Source of the DNA: Kitasatospora sp. MAA4
Lineage (GTDB): Bacteria; Actinomycetota; Actinomycetes; Streptomycetales; Streptomycetaceae
DNA length: 64,000 nt
Reading direction: 5' to 3'
Assembly: GCF_029893355.1 (NCBI RefSeq)
Contig: NZ_JARZAI010000023.1
Location: forward strand, 1-64,000
Made by a program: the position numbers and the translations under genes. Under the pieces are notes generated by a model. It ran no database searches. It was not told the DNA's origin and saw nothing but the letters and a program-made list of their open reading frames with translations. Shown here piece after piece: positions 7,960 to 17,076 of this stretch. Position 1 is the first letter of the stretch. Every line of letters begins with the position of its first letter.

Positions 7960-8763
7960 TCAGTCGTGCCAGGCGCCGAGCGTCTCCAGGCGGTCCTGGA
8001 GGAGCTCGAAGACGCCGGGCGGGGCGGCGACGGTGAGCTCGCCCGAGGCCTGCCCACCCGGACGGCCTCCGGTCAGCGCGCCCGCCTCCCGGGCGATCAG
8101 CGCACCGGCGGCAAGGTCCCAGGGGGCGAGCCCGCGCTCGTAGTAGCCGTCGAGCCGGCCGGCCGCGACGTCGCAGAGGTCGACCGCCGCCGCGCCGCCG
8201 CGCCGGATGTCGCGCAGCTCCGGCATCAACTGCCGTAGCACGTCGGCCTGGTGCACGCGAGCCGACTGCACGTAGTTGAATCCGGTGCCGATCAGCGCCT
8301 GCCCCCACGGCGGCGCCGGGCGGCAGCCGATCGGGCGGCCGTCCAGCAGTGCGCCGCGGCCGAGGACCGCCTGGAAGGTCTCGCCGCGGGCCGGTGCCGC
8401 GACCACGCCGACCACCGCCTGGCCGTCCAGCTCGGCGGCCACGCTCACCGCCCATCCGGGCAGCCCGTACAGGTAGTTGACGGTCCCGTCGAGCGGGTCG
8501 ACCACCCAGCGGACACCGCTGCGGCCGGACCGCTCGGTGCCCTCCTCGCCCAGGTAGCCGTCCAGCGGGCGGCGGTCGGCGATCAGCTCGCCGATCAGCT
8601 TCTCGGAGGCGAGGTCCATCTCGGTGACGACGTCGACCGGGCTGCTCTTGGTGGCCGCCACCCCGAGGTCGGCCGGGCGGCCGTCGCGCAGCAGTTCGCC
8701 GGCTTGCCTGGCAGCCTCCAGGGCGACGGCGAGGAGCTCGTCCAGCAGATCTTGGTCGGGCAC
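7960..8763 (-). CDS. Inositol monophosphatase family protein
   Basis: 267 residues. Mg-dependent, Li-sensitive type phosphatase acting on myo-inositol 1-phosphate or a related sugar or nucleotide phosphate. Motifs: DVVTEMD (metal-binding), GEEGTE, WVVDPLDGTVNYLYG (the DPxDGTxN signature) and LAPWDLAAGALIAREAGA near the C-terminus. GTG 8763 chosen from GGAGG 7 bases upstream; the open frame beyond it is the shadow of hemH. Likely in an operon with hemH, 29 bases upstream. Real substrate unknown. Confidence 0.88.
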   Translation of the reverse strand: MPDQDLLDELLAVALEAARQAGELLRDGRPADLGVAATKSSPVDVVTEMDLASEKLIGELIADRRPLDGYLGEEGTERSGRSGVRWVVDPLDGTVNYLYGLPGWAVSVAAELDGQAVVGVVAAPARGETFQAVLGRGALLDGRPIGCRPAPPWGQALIGTGFNYVQSARVHQADVLRQLMPELRDIRRGGAAAVDLCDVAAGRLDGYYERGLAPWDLAAGALIAREAGALTGGRPGGQASGELTVAAPPGVFELLQDRLETLGAWHD

Positions 8764-8792
8764 GGTGGTCCTCCAGGAAGGAACGGGCGGGG

Positions 8793-9932
8793 TCAGGAGC
8801 GCTGGGCGGCGGCGGGGCGCGGCGCCCGCGGGTTGGGGCAGCAGGCGACGGCGCAGACGTCGTGACTGGCGCCGAGCGCCCCCAGCGCGCAGCGCTCGAC
8901 CGCCAGGCCGCGCTCGGCCGCCGCCCGCTCCAGCACGAGTTCGCGCACCGCCGCCGTGAAGCGCGGGTCGGCGCCGACGGTCGCTGCACGGGCCACCGGC
9001 AGGCCCAGCTCCGCGGCCCGGGCGGCGGCCTCGGTGTCGAGGTCGTACTTGACCTCCATGTGGTCCGAGACGAACCCGATCGGGACCATCACGGCAGCGG
9101 CCGCGCCGGCGGCGTGCAGCGCCTCCAGGTGGTCGCAGATGTCGGGTTCCAGCCACGGGATGTGCGGGGCGCCGCTGCGGCTCTGGAAGACCAGCTCCCA
9201 GGGCCGGCCGGCCACCCCGGTCGCCTCGGCCACCGCCTCGGCCACCAGCTGGGCGACCTCCAGGTGCTCGGCGACGTACGCGCCGCCCGGGGTGCCGCGG
9301 GCGGGGTCCTCGGGCGCGCCGGAGGACTCGGCCATCGAGAGCGGGATCGAGTGCGTGGTGAAGGCCAGCCGGGCGCCGTCGCGGGTGTCGGCGGGCAGCT
9401 CGGCGATTGCGGCCAGGGTCGCGTCGATCATCGGGCGGACGAAGCCGGGGTGGTTGTAGAAGTGCCGGAGCTTGTCGATGGTCAGCGCCGGCAGCCCCTC
9501 CTCGGCCAGCTGCGCGAGCGCGTCCGCGAGGTTCTCGCGGTACTGGCGGCAGCCGGAGTAGCCCGCGTAGGCGCTGGTGGCCAGGACGGCGATCCGGCGG
9601 TGACCGTCCTTGGCCATCTCGCGCAGGGTGTCGACCAGGTAGGGGGCCCAGTTCCGGTTGCCCCAGTAGACCGGCAGTCCAAGGCCGTGCGCGGCGAAGT
9701 CCTCGCGCAGCGCGGCGAGCAGCTCGCGGTTCTGCTCGTTGATCGGGCTGACACCGCCGAACAGGAAGTAGTGCTTGCCGACCTCGGCCAGCCGTTCCTT
9801 CGGGATGCCCCGGCCGCGGGTGACGTTCTCCAGGAACGGCACCACGTCCTCGGGTGCCTCCGGGCCGCCGAAGGAGAGCAGCAGCAGCGCGTCGTAGGGG
9901 GCGGGGTCGGTGAGGGTCTGCGCGTCGGACAT
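8793..9932 (-). CDS. hemH: Ferrochelatase (coproporphyrin ferrochelatase type)
   Basis: 379 residues. Inserts iron into a porphyrin. In Actinobacteria the enzyme works in the coproporphyrin-dependent pathway (CpfC), so the likely substrate is coproporphyrin III rather than protoporphyrin. Visible: ALLLLSFGGPEAPEDV at the N-terminus, FTTHSIP with the catalytic His, and GFVSDHMEVKYDLD with the acidic residue near the metal site. The C-terminal CALGALGASHDVCAVACCPN segment has four cysteines; some actinobacterial ferrochelatases carry a [2Fe-2S] cluster there. First gene before the inositol monophosphatase gene. Confidence 0.95.
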   Translation of the reverse strand: MSDAQTLTDPAPYDALLLLSFGGPEAPEDVVPFLENVTRGRGIPKERLAEVGKHYFLFGGVSPINEQNRELLAALREDFAAHGLGLPVYWGNRNWAPYLVDTLREMAKDGHRRIAVLATSAYAGYSGCRQYRENLADALAQLAEEGLPALTIDKLRHFYNHPGFVRPMIDATLAAIAELPADTRDGARLAFTTHSIPLSMAESSGAPEDPARGTPGGAYVAEHLEVAQLVAEAVAEATGVAGRPWELVFQSRSGAPHIPWLEPDICDHLEALHAAGAAAAVMVPIGFVSDHMEVKYDLDTEAAARAAELGLPVARAATVGADPRFTAAVRELVLERAAAERGLAVERCALGALGASHDVCAVACCPNPRAPRPAAAQRS

Positions 9933-10061
9933 GGCACCGATCCTGCCACTGCGCGCGGGAGGGCCGCGGGCCGGGCCACGCGGGTCGCGAGCGCAGGATC
10001 CCGTTTGCCAAGCTTCGTAAGCTATCTAGAGGACCAACGTTCCTTACCACCCGGAGCCCTC

Positions 10062-11306
10062 GTGCTGTCCAGCTACCGTCAGATCTTCGCTGCGCCGGGA
10101 AGTCTGGCCTTCTCCAGCGCCGGTTTCGTCTCCCGGCTGCCGATCTCGATGACCGGGATCGGCATCGTGACCATGCTCGCCGAGCTGCGCGGTTCGTACG
10201 GCCTGGCAGGCGCGGTGTCGGCGGTCGTGGCGGTCTCGGCGGCCGCGCTCGGGCCCCAGGTCTCCCGGCTGGTGGACCGGCTCGGGCAGCGCCGGGTCGC
10301 ACGTCCGGCCACCGTGCTGACGGTGCTCTTTGCGATCGCCCTGCTGCTGAGCGCGCACTACGGCGCACCCGACTGGGTGCTCTTCGTCTGCGCGGCCGGG
10401 ATGGGCTGCATGCCGAGCACCGGCGCGATGGTCCGGGCCCGCTGGGCGCACCTGTACCGCGAGGACGGTCCCAAGCTGCACACCGCGTACTCGCTGGAGG
10501 CGGTGGTCGACGAGATCTGCTTCATCGTCGGACCGATCCTGGCGATCGGCCTGGCCACCTCGGTCTTCCCGGAGGCCGGACTGATGATGTCGGTGGCCTT
10601 CCTGGCCGTCGGCGTGGCGCTCTTCACCGCGCAGCGCCGGACCGAGCCACCGGTGCACCCGGAGGCCGGCGGGTCGGGCGGCTCGGCGGTTCGCTCGCCC
10701 GGGCTGCGGGTGCTGGTGCTGACCTTCGTGGCCACCGGTGCGATCTTCGGTGCGGTCGAGGTGGTCACCGTGGCCTTCGCCCAGAAGCAGGGGCACACCG
10801 CCGTCTCCAGCCTGGTGCTGGCCGTCTACGCGCTCGGCTCGGGCCTGGCCGGGGTGGCCTTCGGCGCGCTGAAGCTGCCCGGCACGCTCGGCCAGCGGTT
10901 CCGCGTCGGCGTCTCGGTGATGGCGGTCAGCATGGTGCCGCTGGTGCTGGTGGCGACCTGGGTCACCGGGGTGGCCGGGCTGGTGGCGCTCGGCGGTGCG
11001 CTCTTCGTGGCCGGGCTCTCGATCTCGCCGACCATGATCACGGCGATGGGCCTGGTCGAGCGGCTGGTCCCCGCCGCCCAGCTGACCGAGGGGATGACCT
11101 GGACGACGACCGGGCTGGCGATGGGCGTGGCGCTCGGCTCCTCGGTGGCCGGCGTGGTGGTGGACCGGGCGGGCGCGGCCACCGGGTACTGGGTGCCGGT
11201 GGCCGGCGGCGTGTTCGCCGCGCTGACCGCGCTGGCGGGCGGCCGGTGGCTCCGCACCGCGGACGAGGCCACCGCCTCCGAGGCCGTGCCGGTCCCCCAC
11301 GGGTGA
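10062..11306 (+). CDS. MFS transporter
   Basis: 414 residues, about 12 membrane segments, with the MFS loop motif DRLGQRRVARP after the second segment. Length and the CMPSTGAMVRARW segment match a common Streptomyces drug or metabolite exporter family; substrate unknown. GTG 10062 has GGAG 6 bases upstream; the open frame to the left is antisense to hemH. Divergent from hemH with 129 bases between. Confidence 0.87.
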   Translation: MLSSYRQIFAAPGSLAFSSAGFVSRLPISMTGIGIVTMLAELRGSYGLAGAVSAVVAVSAAALGPQVSRLVDRLGQRRVARPATVLTVLFAIALLLSAHYGAPDWVLFVCAAGMGCMPSTGAMVRARWAHLYREDGPKLHTAYSLEAVVDEICFIVGPILAIGLATSVFPEAGLMMSVAFLAVGVALFTAQRRTEPPVHPEAGGSGGSAVRSPGLRVLVLTFVATGAIFGAVEVVTVAFAQKQGHTAVSSLVLAVYALGSGLAGVAFGALKLPGTLGQRFRVGVSVMAVSMVPLVLVATWVTGVAGLVALGGALFVAGLSISPTMITAMGLVERLVPAAQLTEGMTWTTTGLAMGVALGSSVAGVVVDRAGAATGYWVPVAGGVFAALTALAGGRWLRTADEATASEAVPVPHG

Positions 11307-11385
11307 CCGCAGGGGCATTTACCCGCGCCGGGCTGGTGGTTAGGCTCCCTACCCACTGGTAGCGCCCTGAGCAGGAGGCCCCCGC

Positions 11386-12702
11386 ATGCCCCCCACCGTG
11401 ACCCCCGGCCGCTGGAGCAACTGGGCGGGCAACCAGAGTGCCGATCCCTGCCAGGTGGTCACGCCCTCCTCCACCGACGAGCTGGCGGCGGTGGTCCGGC
11501 AGGCCGCCGAGGACGGGCGGACGGTCAAGGCCGTCGGCTCCGGGCACTCCTTCACCGCGATCGCCTCGGCCGGCCACGGCGTCCTGGTACGACCGCACGG
11601 CCTGACCGCCGTCCGCGAGCTCGACCGCGCGGCCGGCACCGTCACCGTGGAGTCCGGCCTGCCGCTCTCCCACCTCAACCGGCTGCTGGCCGACTCGGGC
11701 CTGTCGCTGACCAACATGGGCGACATAGAAGTGCAGACCGTCGCCGGGGCGACCAGCACCGGCACGCACGGCACCGGGCGCGACTCGGGCTCGCTGTCCG
11801 CCCAGGTCAAGGCCGTGGAGATGGTGCTCGCCGACGGCACGGTCCAGCACTGCTCGCCCACCGAGCAGCCCGAGCTGTTCCAGGGCGCCCGGCTGGGCCT
11901 GGGCGCGCTCGGCCTGGTGAGCGCGCTGACCTTCGGCGTCGAGCCGGCCTTCCTGCTGACCGCCCACGAGCAGCCGATGAGCTTCGACCAGGTGATCGGG
12001 GACTTCGACGACCTGACCGCGGTCAACGAGCACTTCGAGTTCTACTGGTTCCCGCACACCGACCGCTGCAGCACCAAGCGCAACAACCGCAGCCAGGGAC
12101 CGGCCGCCCCACTGCCGAGGTTCAAGGCCTGGCTGGACGACGACTTCCTCTCCAACACCGTCTGGGAGGGTGCCTGCCGGGTCGGCCGGGCCGCCCCGGC
12201 GAGCATTCCGACGATCGCCTCGATCGCCAGCCGGGCCTGGTCGGAGCGCACCTACACCGACGCCGCGTACCGGGTGTTCACCAGCCCGCGCCGGGTGCGC
12301 TTCACCGAGATGGAGTACGCGGTGCCGCGCGAGGCGGCCGTCGGCGTGCTGCGCGAGCTGAAGGCGCTGGTCGAGCGGTCGCGCTGGCGGATCAGCTTCC
12401 CGGTGGAGGTCCGCACCGCGCCCGCCGACGACCTGTGGCTCTCCACCGCCAGTGGACGGGACAGCGTCTACATCGCCGTCCACCTCTACCGCGGCACCGC
12501 CGAGCAGGGCTACTTCACCGCCGTCGAGCAGCTGATGGCCGCTCACCAGGGCCGTCCGCACTGGGGCAAGCTGCACACCCGGGACGCCGACTACCTGTCA
12601 GGCGTCTATCCGCACTTCGCCGACTTCACGGCGCTGCGCGACCGGGTCGACCCGGATCGCCGGTTCGCCAACGACTACCTGCGGCGCGTCCTCGGCAAGT
12701 AG
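11386..12702 (+). CDS. D-arabinono-1,4-lactone oxidase family FAD enzyme
   Basis: 438 residues. FAD-binding PCMH domain at the N-terminus with VGSGHSF (50-56), where His54 is the usual site of covalent FAD attachment, then the ALO C-terminal domain with RPHWGKLHTRD near the end, the HWGK motif of aldonolactone and alditol oxidases. Oxidises a sugar acid lactone or alditol using oxygen or another acceptor. Exact substrate unknown. Converges with the next gene, with one base between stops. Confidence 0.9.
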   Translation: MPPTVTPGRWSNWAGNQSADPCQVVTPSSTDELAAVVRQAAEDGRTVKAVGSGHSFTAIASAGHGVLVRPHGLTAVRELDRAAGTVTVESGLPLSHLNRLLADSGLSLTNMGDIEVQTVAGATSTGTHGTGRDSGSLSAQVKAVEMVLADGTVQHCSPTEQPELFQGARLGLGALGLVSALTFGVEPAFLLTAHEQPMSFDQVIGDFDDLTAVNEHFEFYWFPHTDRCSTKRNNRSQGPAAPLPRFKAWLDDDFLSNTVWEGACRVGRAAPASIPTIASIASRAWSERTYTDAAYRVFTSPRRVRFTEMEYAVPREAAVGVLRELKALVERSRWRISFPVEVRTAPADDLWLSTASGRDSVYIAVHLYRGTAEQGYFTAVEQLMAAHQGRPHWGKLHTRDADYLSGVYPHFADFTALRDRVDPDRRFANDYLRRVLGK

Positions 12703-12703
12703 C

Positions 12704-13576
12704 TCACGGGGATGGCGTCGCAGCCCCGGACGCGGCCGGCGGGACGGCCTCCGACGGGGTCGCCGAGTGGGCCGGGGGCGGCGTCGGGGTGGGCGTGGCG
12801 GTGGGCGTGGGGGTCGGGGTCGCGGACGGGCTCGGGGAGGCGGCGCCGGAGGAGCGCGAGGCGTCAGGGGAGGACGTCGGGGACGGCGAGGCGGAGTCCG
12901 AGGCTCCGGCGCTCGCGCCCGCGCTCGTCGAGGAGCGCGGCGTCGTCGGCGCGCTCGGGCTCTGCCGCTCGGCCGGGGGCCGCTCGGGCGCACGATCCGG
13001 CTTGCCACCGCCGCCGGGGAAGATCGAGGTGCCGCCGCCGTCCTGGCCGGTGGTCATCGAGTGCACGCTCTTCCCCCAGGCCAGCTCGACGCTCACGATC
13101 GGCACCATCGCGATCCCGAAGACCAGGGCCGAGACGGCCGTGTAGGTCTTCCAGGTCCAGCGCCGGCGTGCCCTGAGCACCGGGGAGTCGTTCCACTCGC
13201 CGCTCGGCCCGTCGGGCAGCCAGGCGGCCGGTACGGGGGCAGTGTCGGTCAGCGGCACCTGCGTCAGCGCGTTGACGCCGGGTCCGGCCGCCCGGTCGGT
13301 GACCTCGCGCAGCTGCTCGCCGGTGCGCCGGAAGACATGGTGGAAGACCGCGCCGCCGGTGGTCGCGCCGACGCTGACCACCGCCGCGCCAATGATCGTG
13401 CCGTAGACCCCGAGCTCGGAGGCGAGCACCGCGCCGACCACCGCGGCGAGTGCGCTGGCCGCGACCTGGGCGACGCTCAGGTCGATCCGCTTGCGCCCCT
13501 CGGCTGCCCCGCCGGCCCGGCCACCACCGGGCTCGGCCCGGTCCCCGGTGACCGCCCGCCCGTTCTGCTGCGGCAT
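12704..13576 (-). CDS. Membrane protein with Pro/Ser/Thr-rich tail
   Basis: 290 residues. Cytoplasmic N-terminus (about 1-30), a long hydrophobic stretch (33-65) rich in Ala/Val/Gly, a loop with VFHHVFRRTGEQ, a second membrane segment near 155-175 ending SVELAWGKS, then about 110 residues of low-complexity Ser/Pro/Thr/Ala probably outside the cell. Similar to unnamed Streptomyces membrane proteins; I know no function. ATG 13576 has GGGAGGGGA upstream. The longer frame to 13840 is not supported by codon use. Confidence 0.72.
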   Translation of the reverse strand: MPQQNGRAVTGDRAEPGGGRAGGAAEGRKRIDLSVAQVAASALAAVVGAVLASELGVYGTIIGAAVVSVGATTGGAVFHHVFRRTGEQLREVTDRAAGPGVNALTQVPLTDTAPVPAAWLPDGPSGEWNDSPVLRARRRWTWKTYTAVSALVFGIAMVPIVSVELAWGKSVHSMTTGQDGGGTSIFPGGGGKPDRAPERPPAERQSPSAPTTPRSSTSAGASAGASDSASPSPTSSPDASRSSGAASPSPSATPTPTPTATPTPTPPPAHSATPSEAVPPAASGAATPSP

Positions 13577-14134
13577 CGGTTCCCCTCCCTCAATGTCTCG
13601 CACAATTCGTCCATCCATCCGATAAGTCCAACCATCTTGCACAAAGAAGGACACAAGGGTCGAAAATCCACCACCTTGCAGTCGATATATGTGAAGATGA
13701 TCACCGTCAACTGATCGGCGGTCCGCCATCGGAGTCAGCAGTCTTGAGATTCCCGTGAATCGCGGGAGACTTGAGCGGCGAGCCGCCCCTGTGGATGCCA
13801 CGAATGGAGTACTGTTCGTGGAGCCTGAGCCCTCGGTCATGCTCTCGACTGCCCGTCAACACGGCAGAACGGACAACCCGGCCCGGGCACGCACGGCGGC
13901 GCTCGACCCGAACCGTCGCTCCACATCCACGTGCGGGGAACGGCAGGGAGCCAGGGCGCGGCGTCGCAGGTCGACGCGGCGAACAGGCAACCGTGCCACA
14001 GCGGCGTGACTGGACGGAAGTCCGACACGCCGGAGAACTCTGCAAGGTTGTGGCAACTCGCCAGTGGGCAGGCCACACTCAGTACGGGAGCAGCGACGCA
14101 GGTGACGTCGGCAGGCACCACCCGGGAGGTAACC
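13577..14134. other. Intergenic region upstream of sepH
   Basis: 558 bases with divergent promoters. The part at 13600-13710 is AT-rich for this genome (runs such as GTCGATATATGTGAAGATGATC) and likely holds the promoter of the membrane protein gene. No gene or clear structured RNA seen. Confidence 0.4.
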
Positions 14135-15199
14135 GTGCCCGAACTGCGCGTCGTGGCTGTCAGCAATGACGGCACACGGCTGGTCCTCAAGGCTGCCGAC
14201 AGCACGGAGTACACCCTCCCCATCGACGAGCGGCTGCGCGCCGCCATCCGTGGTGACCGACCGCGCCTCGGCCAGATCGAGATCGAGGTGGAGAGCCACC
14301 TCCGCCCCCGCGACATCCAGGCGCGGATACGAGCCGGCGCCTCCGCCGAGGAGGTCGCCCAGGCCGCCGGGATCTCGGTGGACCGGGTCCGCCGCTTCGA
14401 GGGCCCGGTGCTCGCCGAGCGCGCCTTCATGGCCGAGCGGGCCCGCAAGACCCCGATCCGTCGGCACGGCGAGAGCACCGGACCGCAGCTGGGCGAGGCC
14501 GTCGCCGAGCGGCTGGTGCTGCGCGGCGCCGAGAAGGACACCGAGCGGTGGGACTCCTGGCGCCGTGACGACGGCACCTGGGAGGTCGTCCTCTACTACC
14601 GCGCCGACGGCGAGGGCCGCTCGGCGAGCTGGACGTACGACCCGCCCCGGCGCCTGGTCCAGCCGATCGACGACGAGGCCCGCGCGCTGATCGGCGAGAA
14701 CGTGGAGCGCGAGGAGGACTCGGTCTTCCCGTTCATCCCGCGGATCGCCCGGCTCCCCCACGACCGCCCGATGCGCCCGATGATCGAGCGCCCCTCGGCG
14801 GACCGGATCATGTCCCCGCCGCCCGAGCGGATCGCGGCCCGCGAGGCGGCGGCCACCGCCGCCACGGCCGAGGCCCGGGATTCGCTGACCAGCCTGCTGG
14901 ACGTGGTCCCGGCCTTCCGCGGCGACCTCGCGGTCGGCCCCTCGGCGATCGAGGCGGCACCGCCGGTCGAGGACGGCCAGCTGGTCGAGGAGCCGGCTGC
15001 CGCCGCGGCACCGGCCGTCGGTGCGGGCTCGGCGTACGCGGACATCCTGATGCCCCGGGCGGTCGCACCGCACCGGGAGCGGCTGGTCGGCACCACCGAC
15101 CGGCAGGCCGAGGCGGACGGCGTGCGCCCGGGCCGCCGGGCCACCGTGCCCAGCTGGGACGAGATCGTCTTCGGCAGCCGCCGCAAGAAGCAGGAGTAG
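14135..15199 (+). CDS. sepH: SepH, FtsZ-associated cell division regulator
   Basis: 354 residues. SepH (DUF3071) binds FtsZ and stimulates its assembly during sporulation and vegetative septation. N-terminal domain with DIQARIRAGASAEEVAQAAG, the conserved helix-turn-helix segment at about 53-80, which in SepH contacts FtsZ; then a variable Ala/Pro-rich linker and a short conserved C-terminus SWDEIVFGSRRKKQ. GTG 14135 is preceded by GGGAGG; the longer frame to 13931 lacks coding character. Monocistronic, with strong terminators. Confidence 0.9.
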   Translation: MPELRVVAVSNDGTRLVLKAADSTEYTLPIDERLRAAIRGDRPRLGQIEIEVESHLRPRDIQARIRAGASAEEVAQAAGISVDRVRRFEGPVLAERAFMAERARKTPIRRHGESTGPQLGEAVAERLVLRGAEKDTERWDSWRRDDGTWEVVLYYRADGEGRSASWTYDPPRRLVQPIDDEARALIGENVEREEDSVFPFIPRIARLPHDRPMRPMIERPSADRIMSPPPERIAAREAAATAATAEARDSLTSLLDVVPAFRGDLAVGPSAIEAAPPVEDGQLVEEPAAAAAPAVGAGSAYADILMPRAVAPHRERLVGTTDRQAEADGVRPGRRATVPSWDEIVFGSRRKKQE

Positions 15200-15207
15200 C
15201 GAAGACC

Positions 15208-15256
15208 GACCTGCCGGTCGGTCTAAGGGGGGCCCTCTCCACGGAGGGCCCCCCTT
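15208..15256 (+). terminator. Tandem hairpin terminators after sepH
   Basis: A small hairpin GACCGACC/GGTCGGTC is followed by AAGGGGGGCCCTC (15225-15237) pairing perfectly with GAGGGCCCCCCTT (15244-15256), then TT. A 13-base stem with a 6-base loop and a short T run: a textbook intrinsic terminator, also usable by the convergent sulfurtransferase gene. Confidence 0.92.
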
Positions 15257-15266
15257 TTCGTCCTGC

Positions 15267-16127
15267 TCAGCCGCGCTCGGCCCCCGTGGCGGCCGGCCGG
15301 GCCGGGTCGCGGGACCACTCGCTCCAGGAGCCCGGGTACAGCGCGGCCTGACGCCCCGCCAGCTCCAGGGCCAGTGCCTGATGCGCCGCGGTCACCCCCG
15401 AGCCGCAGTAGACCCCGACCGCCTGTCCCTCCGCGCCCAGCGCGCGGAACCGCTCCGCCAGCTCGGCGGCGGGCAGGAAGCGCCCGTCCGGACCGAGGTT
15501 CTCGTTGGTCGGCGCGCTGACCGCGCCCGGGATGTGCCCGGCCCGCGGGTCGATCGGCTCGGTCTCGCCGCGGTAGCGCTCGCCGGCCCGGGCGTCCAGC
15601 AGCAGGCCGCCGCGGGCCAGTTCGGCGGCCTGGTCGGCGTCCAGCGTCGGCAGCTGCCCGGGGACGGGCTTGAAGTCGCCCTCGCCCGGCGGCGGAACCT
15701 CGGTCGTCTCCGGCCCGCCGGCCGCGCGCCAGGCGGCCAGGCCGCCGTCCAGCACCCGGACGTCGCCGTGGCCGGCCCAGCGCAGCAGCCACCAGGCCCG
15801 GGCCGCCGCCATCGACGTGTTCGCGTCGTAGACCACCACCGCACGGTCCGCGTCGACCCCGGCCCGGCGCAGCGCGGCGCCGAACTCCTCGGGGTCCGGC
15901 AGCGGGTGGCGCCCGCCGACGCCCACCGGGACGGGCGGGGCGGCCAGTTCGCGATCCAGCTCCAGGAAGTGGGCCTGCGGCAGGTGGCCGGCCGCGTAGT
16001 CCTCGATGCCAGCCGGGCCGCCCAACTGCCAGCGGATGTCCAGCAGTACCGGCGGCTGCGGACCGGCCAGGGCCTGCACCAGCTCGTCGGCGGAGATCAA
16101 CGGAGAAGTCTTGTCCATGGCGGCCAT
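15267..16127 (-). CDS. Sulfurtransferase (tandem rhodanese)
   Basis: 286 residues, two rhodanese domains; the C-terminal one is active, with Cys241 in YCGSGVTAAHQ. The CGSGVTA loop is the form typical of 3-mercaptopyruvate sulfurtransferases rather than CRKGVTA of thiosulfate sulfurtransferases. Transfers sulfur from mercaptopyruvate or thiosulfate to cyanide, thiols or thioredoxin. ATG 16127 has AAGG upstream; ATG 16118 is an alternative. Confidence 0.9.
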   Translation of the reverse strand: MAAMDKTSPLISADELVQALAGPQPPVLLDIRWQLGGPAGIEDYAAGHLPQAHFLELDRELAAPPVPVGVGGRHPLPDPEEFGAALRRAGVDADRAVVVYDANTSMAAARAWWLLRWAGHGDVRVLDGGLAAWRAAGGPETTEVPPPGEGDFKPVPGQLPTLDADQAAELARGGLLLDARAGERYRGETEPIDPRAGHIPGAVSAPTNENLGPDGRFLPAAELAERFRALGAEGQAVGVYCGSGVTAAHQALALELAGRQAALYPGSWSEWSRDPARPAATGAERG

Positions 16128-16287
16128 TGTGCCGCCTTCGACGGTCGCTTCGGGCTACGGAGTGCTCTTTGTACGGTCTTTGCCGTGGCGTCCGCGCGCT
16201 CCTGCGGTGTGTCGTCCGCGGGGAGTGGGAGCATCTGGGCCTGGGGCCCGCGCCGCCGGGCCGGGTGCCCCCGCGAGGAGGCCTGTG

Positions 16288-17064
16288 ATGACTGCGGTGA
16301 AGGTCCGGGTGGCGCAGGGAACGCCCTGCTGGGTGAGCCTGGTGGTCCATGACCTGGAAGGCGCCGAGGCCTTCTACGGTCCGCTGCTGGACTGGAGTTT
16401 CACCCCCGGACCGGCCGAACTCGGCTGCTACGTCCGGGCCAGCCTGCACGGCGCGAAGGTCGCCGGGATCGGGCTGGCCCCGGCCGACTCCGCACTGCCG
16501 ACCGAGTGGACCACCTACTTCGCGGTGGACAGCGCCGACGACGTCTCGCAGCGGGTGCGCGAGTGCGGCGGAACGGTGGCGGTCGGTCCGCTGCAGTCCG
16601 GGGCGGCCGGGCGCCTGGCCGTCGCCGCCGACCTCTCGGGCGCGTTCTTCGGCCTCTGGGAGGGACGCGAGCACCTCGGCTGGGAGGTGGTCGGCGAGCC
16701 GGGCGCACCGGTCTGGAGCGAACTGGTCACCAACGACGAGCCGTTGGCCGCCGCCTTCTACGGCTCGGTGCTGGGCCGCGCGGTGGTCGAGGCGGACCCG
16801 TCGGCGCTGGCCCGCGGGGACGAGGAGGCCACGCTCCAGGTGGACGGGCACCGGGTGGCCGGCATCCGGCAGACCGGCGACCTGCGGGACGGCCCGCCGC
16901 GCTGGCGGGTCTACTTCGCGGTCGCGGACGTCGATCCGACCGTGCACCAGGCGCTTGCCCTGGGCGGCAGCCTGCTGGTGGCGCCCTACGACACGCCGTA
17001 CGGACGGGTGGCCCGGCTGGCCGATCCGGAGGGCGGCCGGTTCTCGATCGTGAAACTGCCGTAG
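16288..17064 (+). CDS. VOC-family protein with two glyoxalase-like domains
   Basis: 258 residues in two tandem VOC units (about 10-125 and 135-258), each beginning with a segment like CWVSLVVHDLEGAEAFYGPLLDW or WSELVTNDEPLAAAFYGSVLG. The family includes glyoxalases, dioxygenases and antibiotic-binding proteins; substrate unknown. ATG 16288 with GAGGAGG upstream; GTG 16285 is one codon earlier. Converges with tdk, 12 bases apart. Confidence 0.85.
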   Translation: MTAVKVRVAQGTPCWVSLVVHDLEGAEAFYGPLLDWSFTPGPAELGCYVRASLHGAKVAGIGLAPADSALPTEWTTYFAVDSADDVSQRVRECGGTVAVGPLQSGAAGRLAVAADLSGAFFGLWEGREHLGWEVVGEPGAPVWSELVTNDEPLAAAFYGSVLGRAVVEADPSALARGDEEATLQVDGHRVAGIRQTGDLRDGPPRWRVYFAVADVDPTVHQALALGGSLLVAPYDTPYGRVARLADPEGGRFSIVKLP

Positions 17065-17076
17065 CCGAAGGGACTT

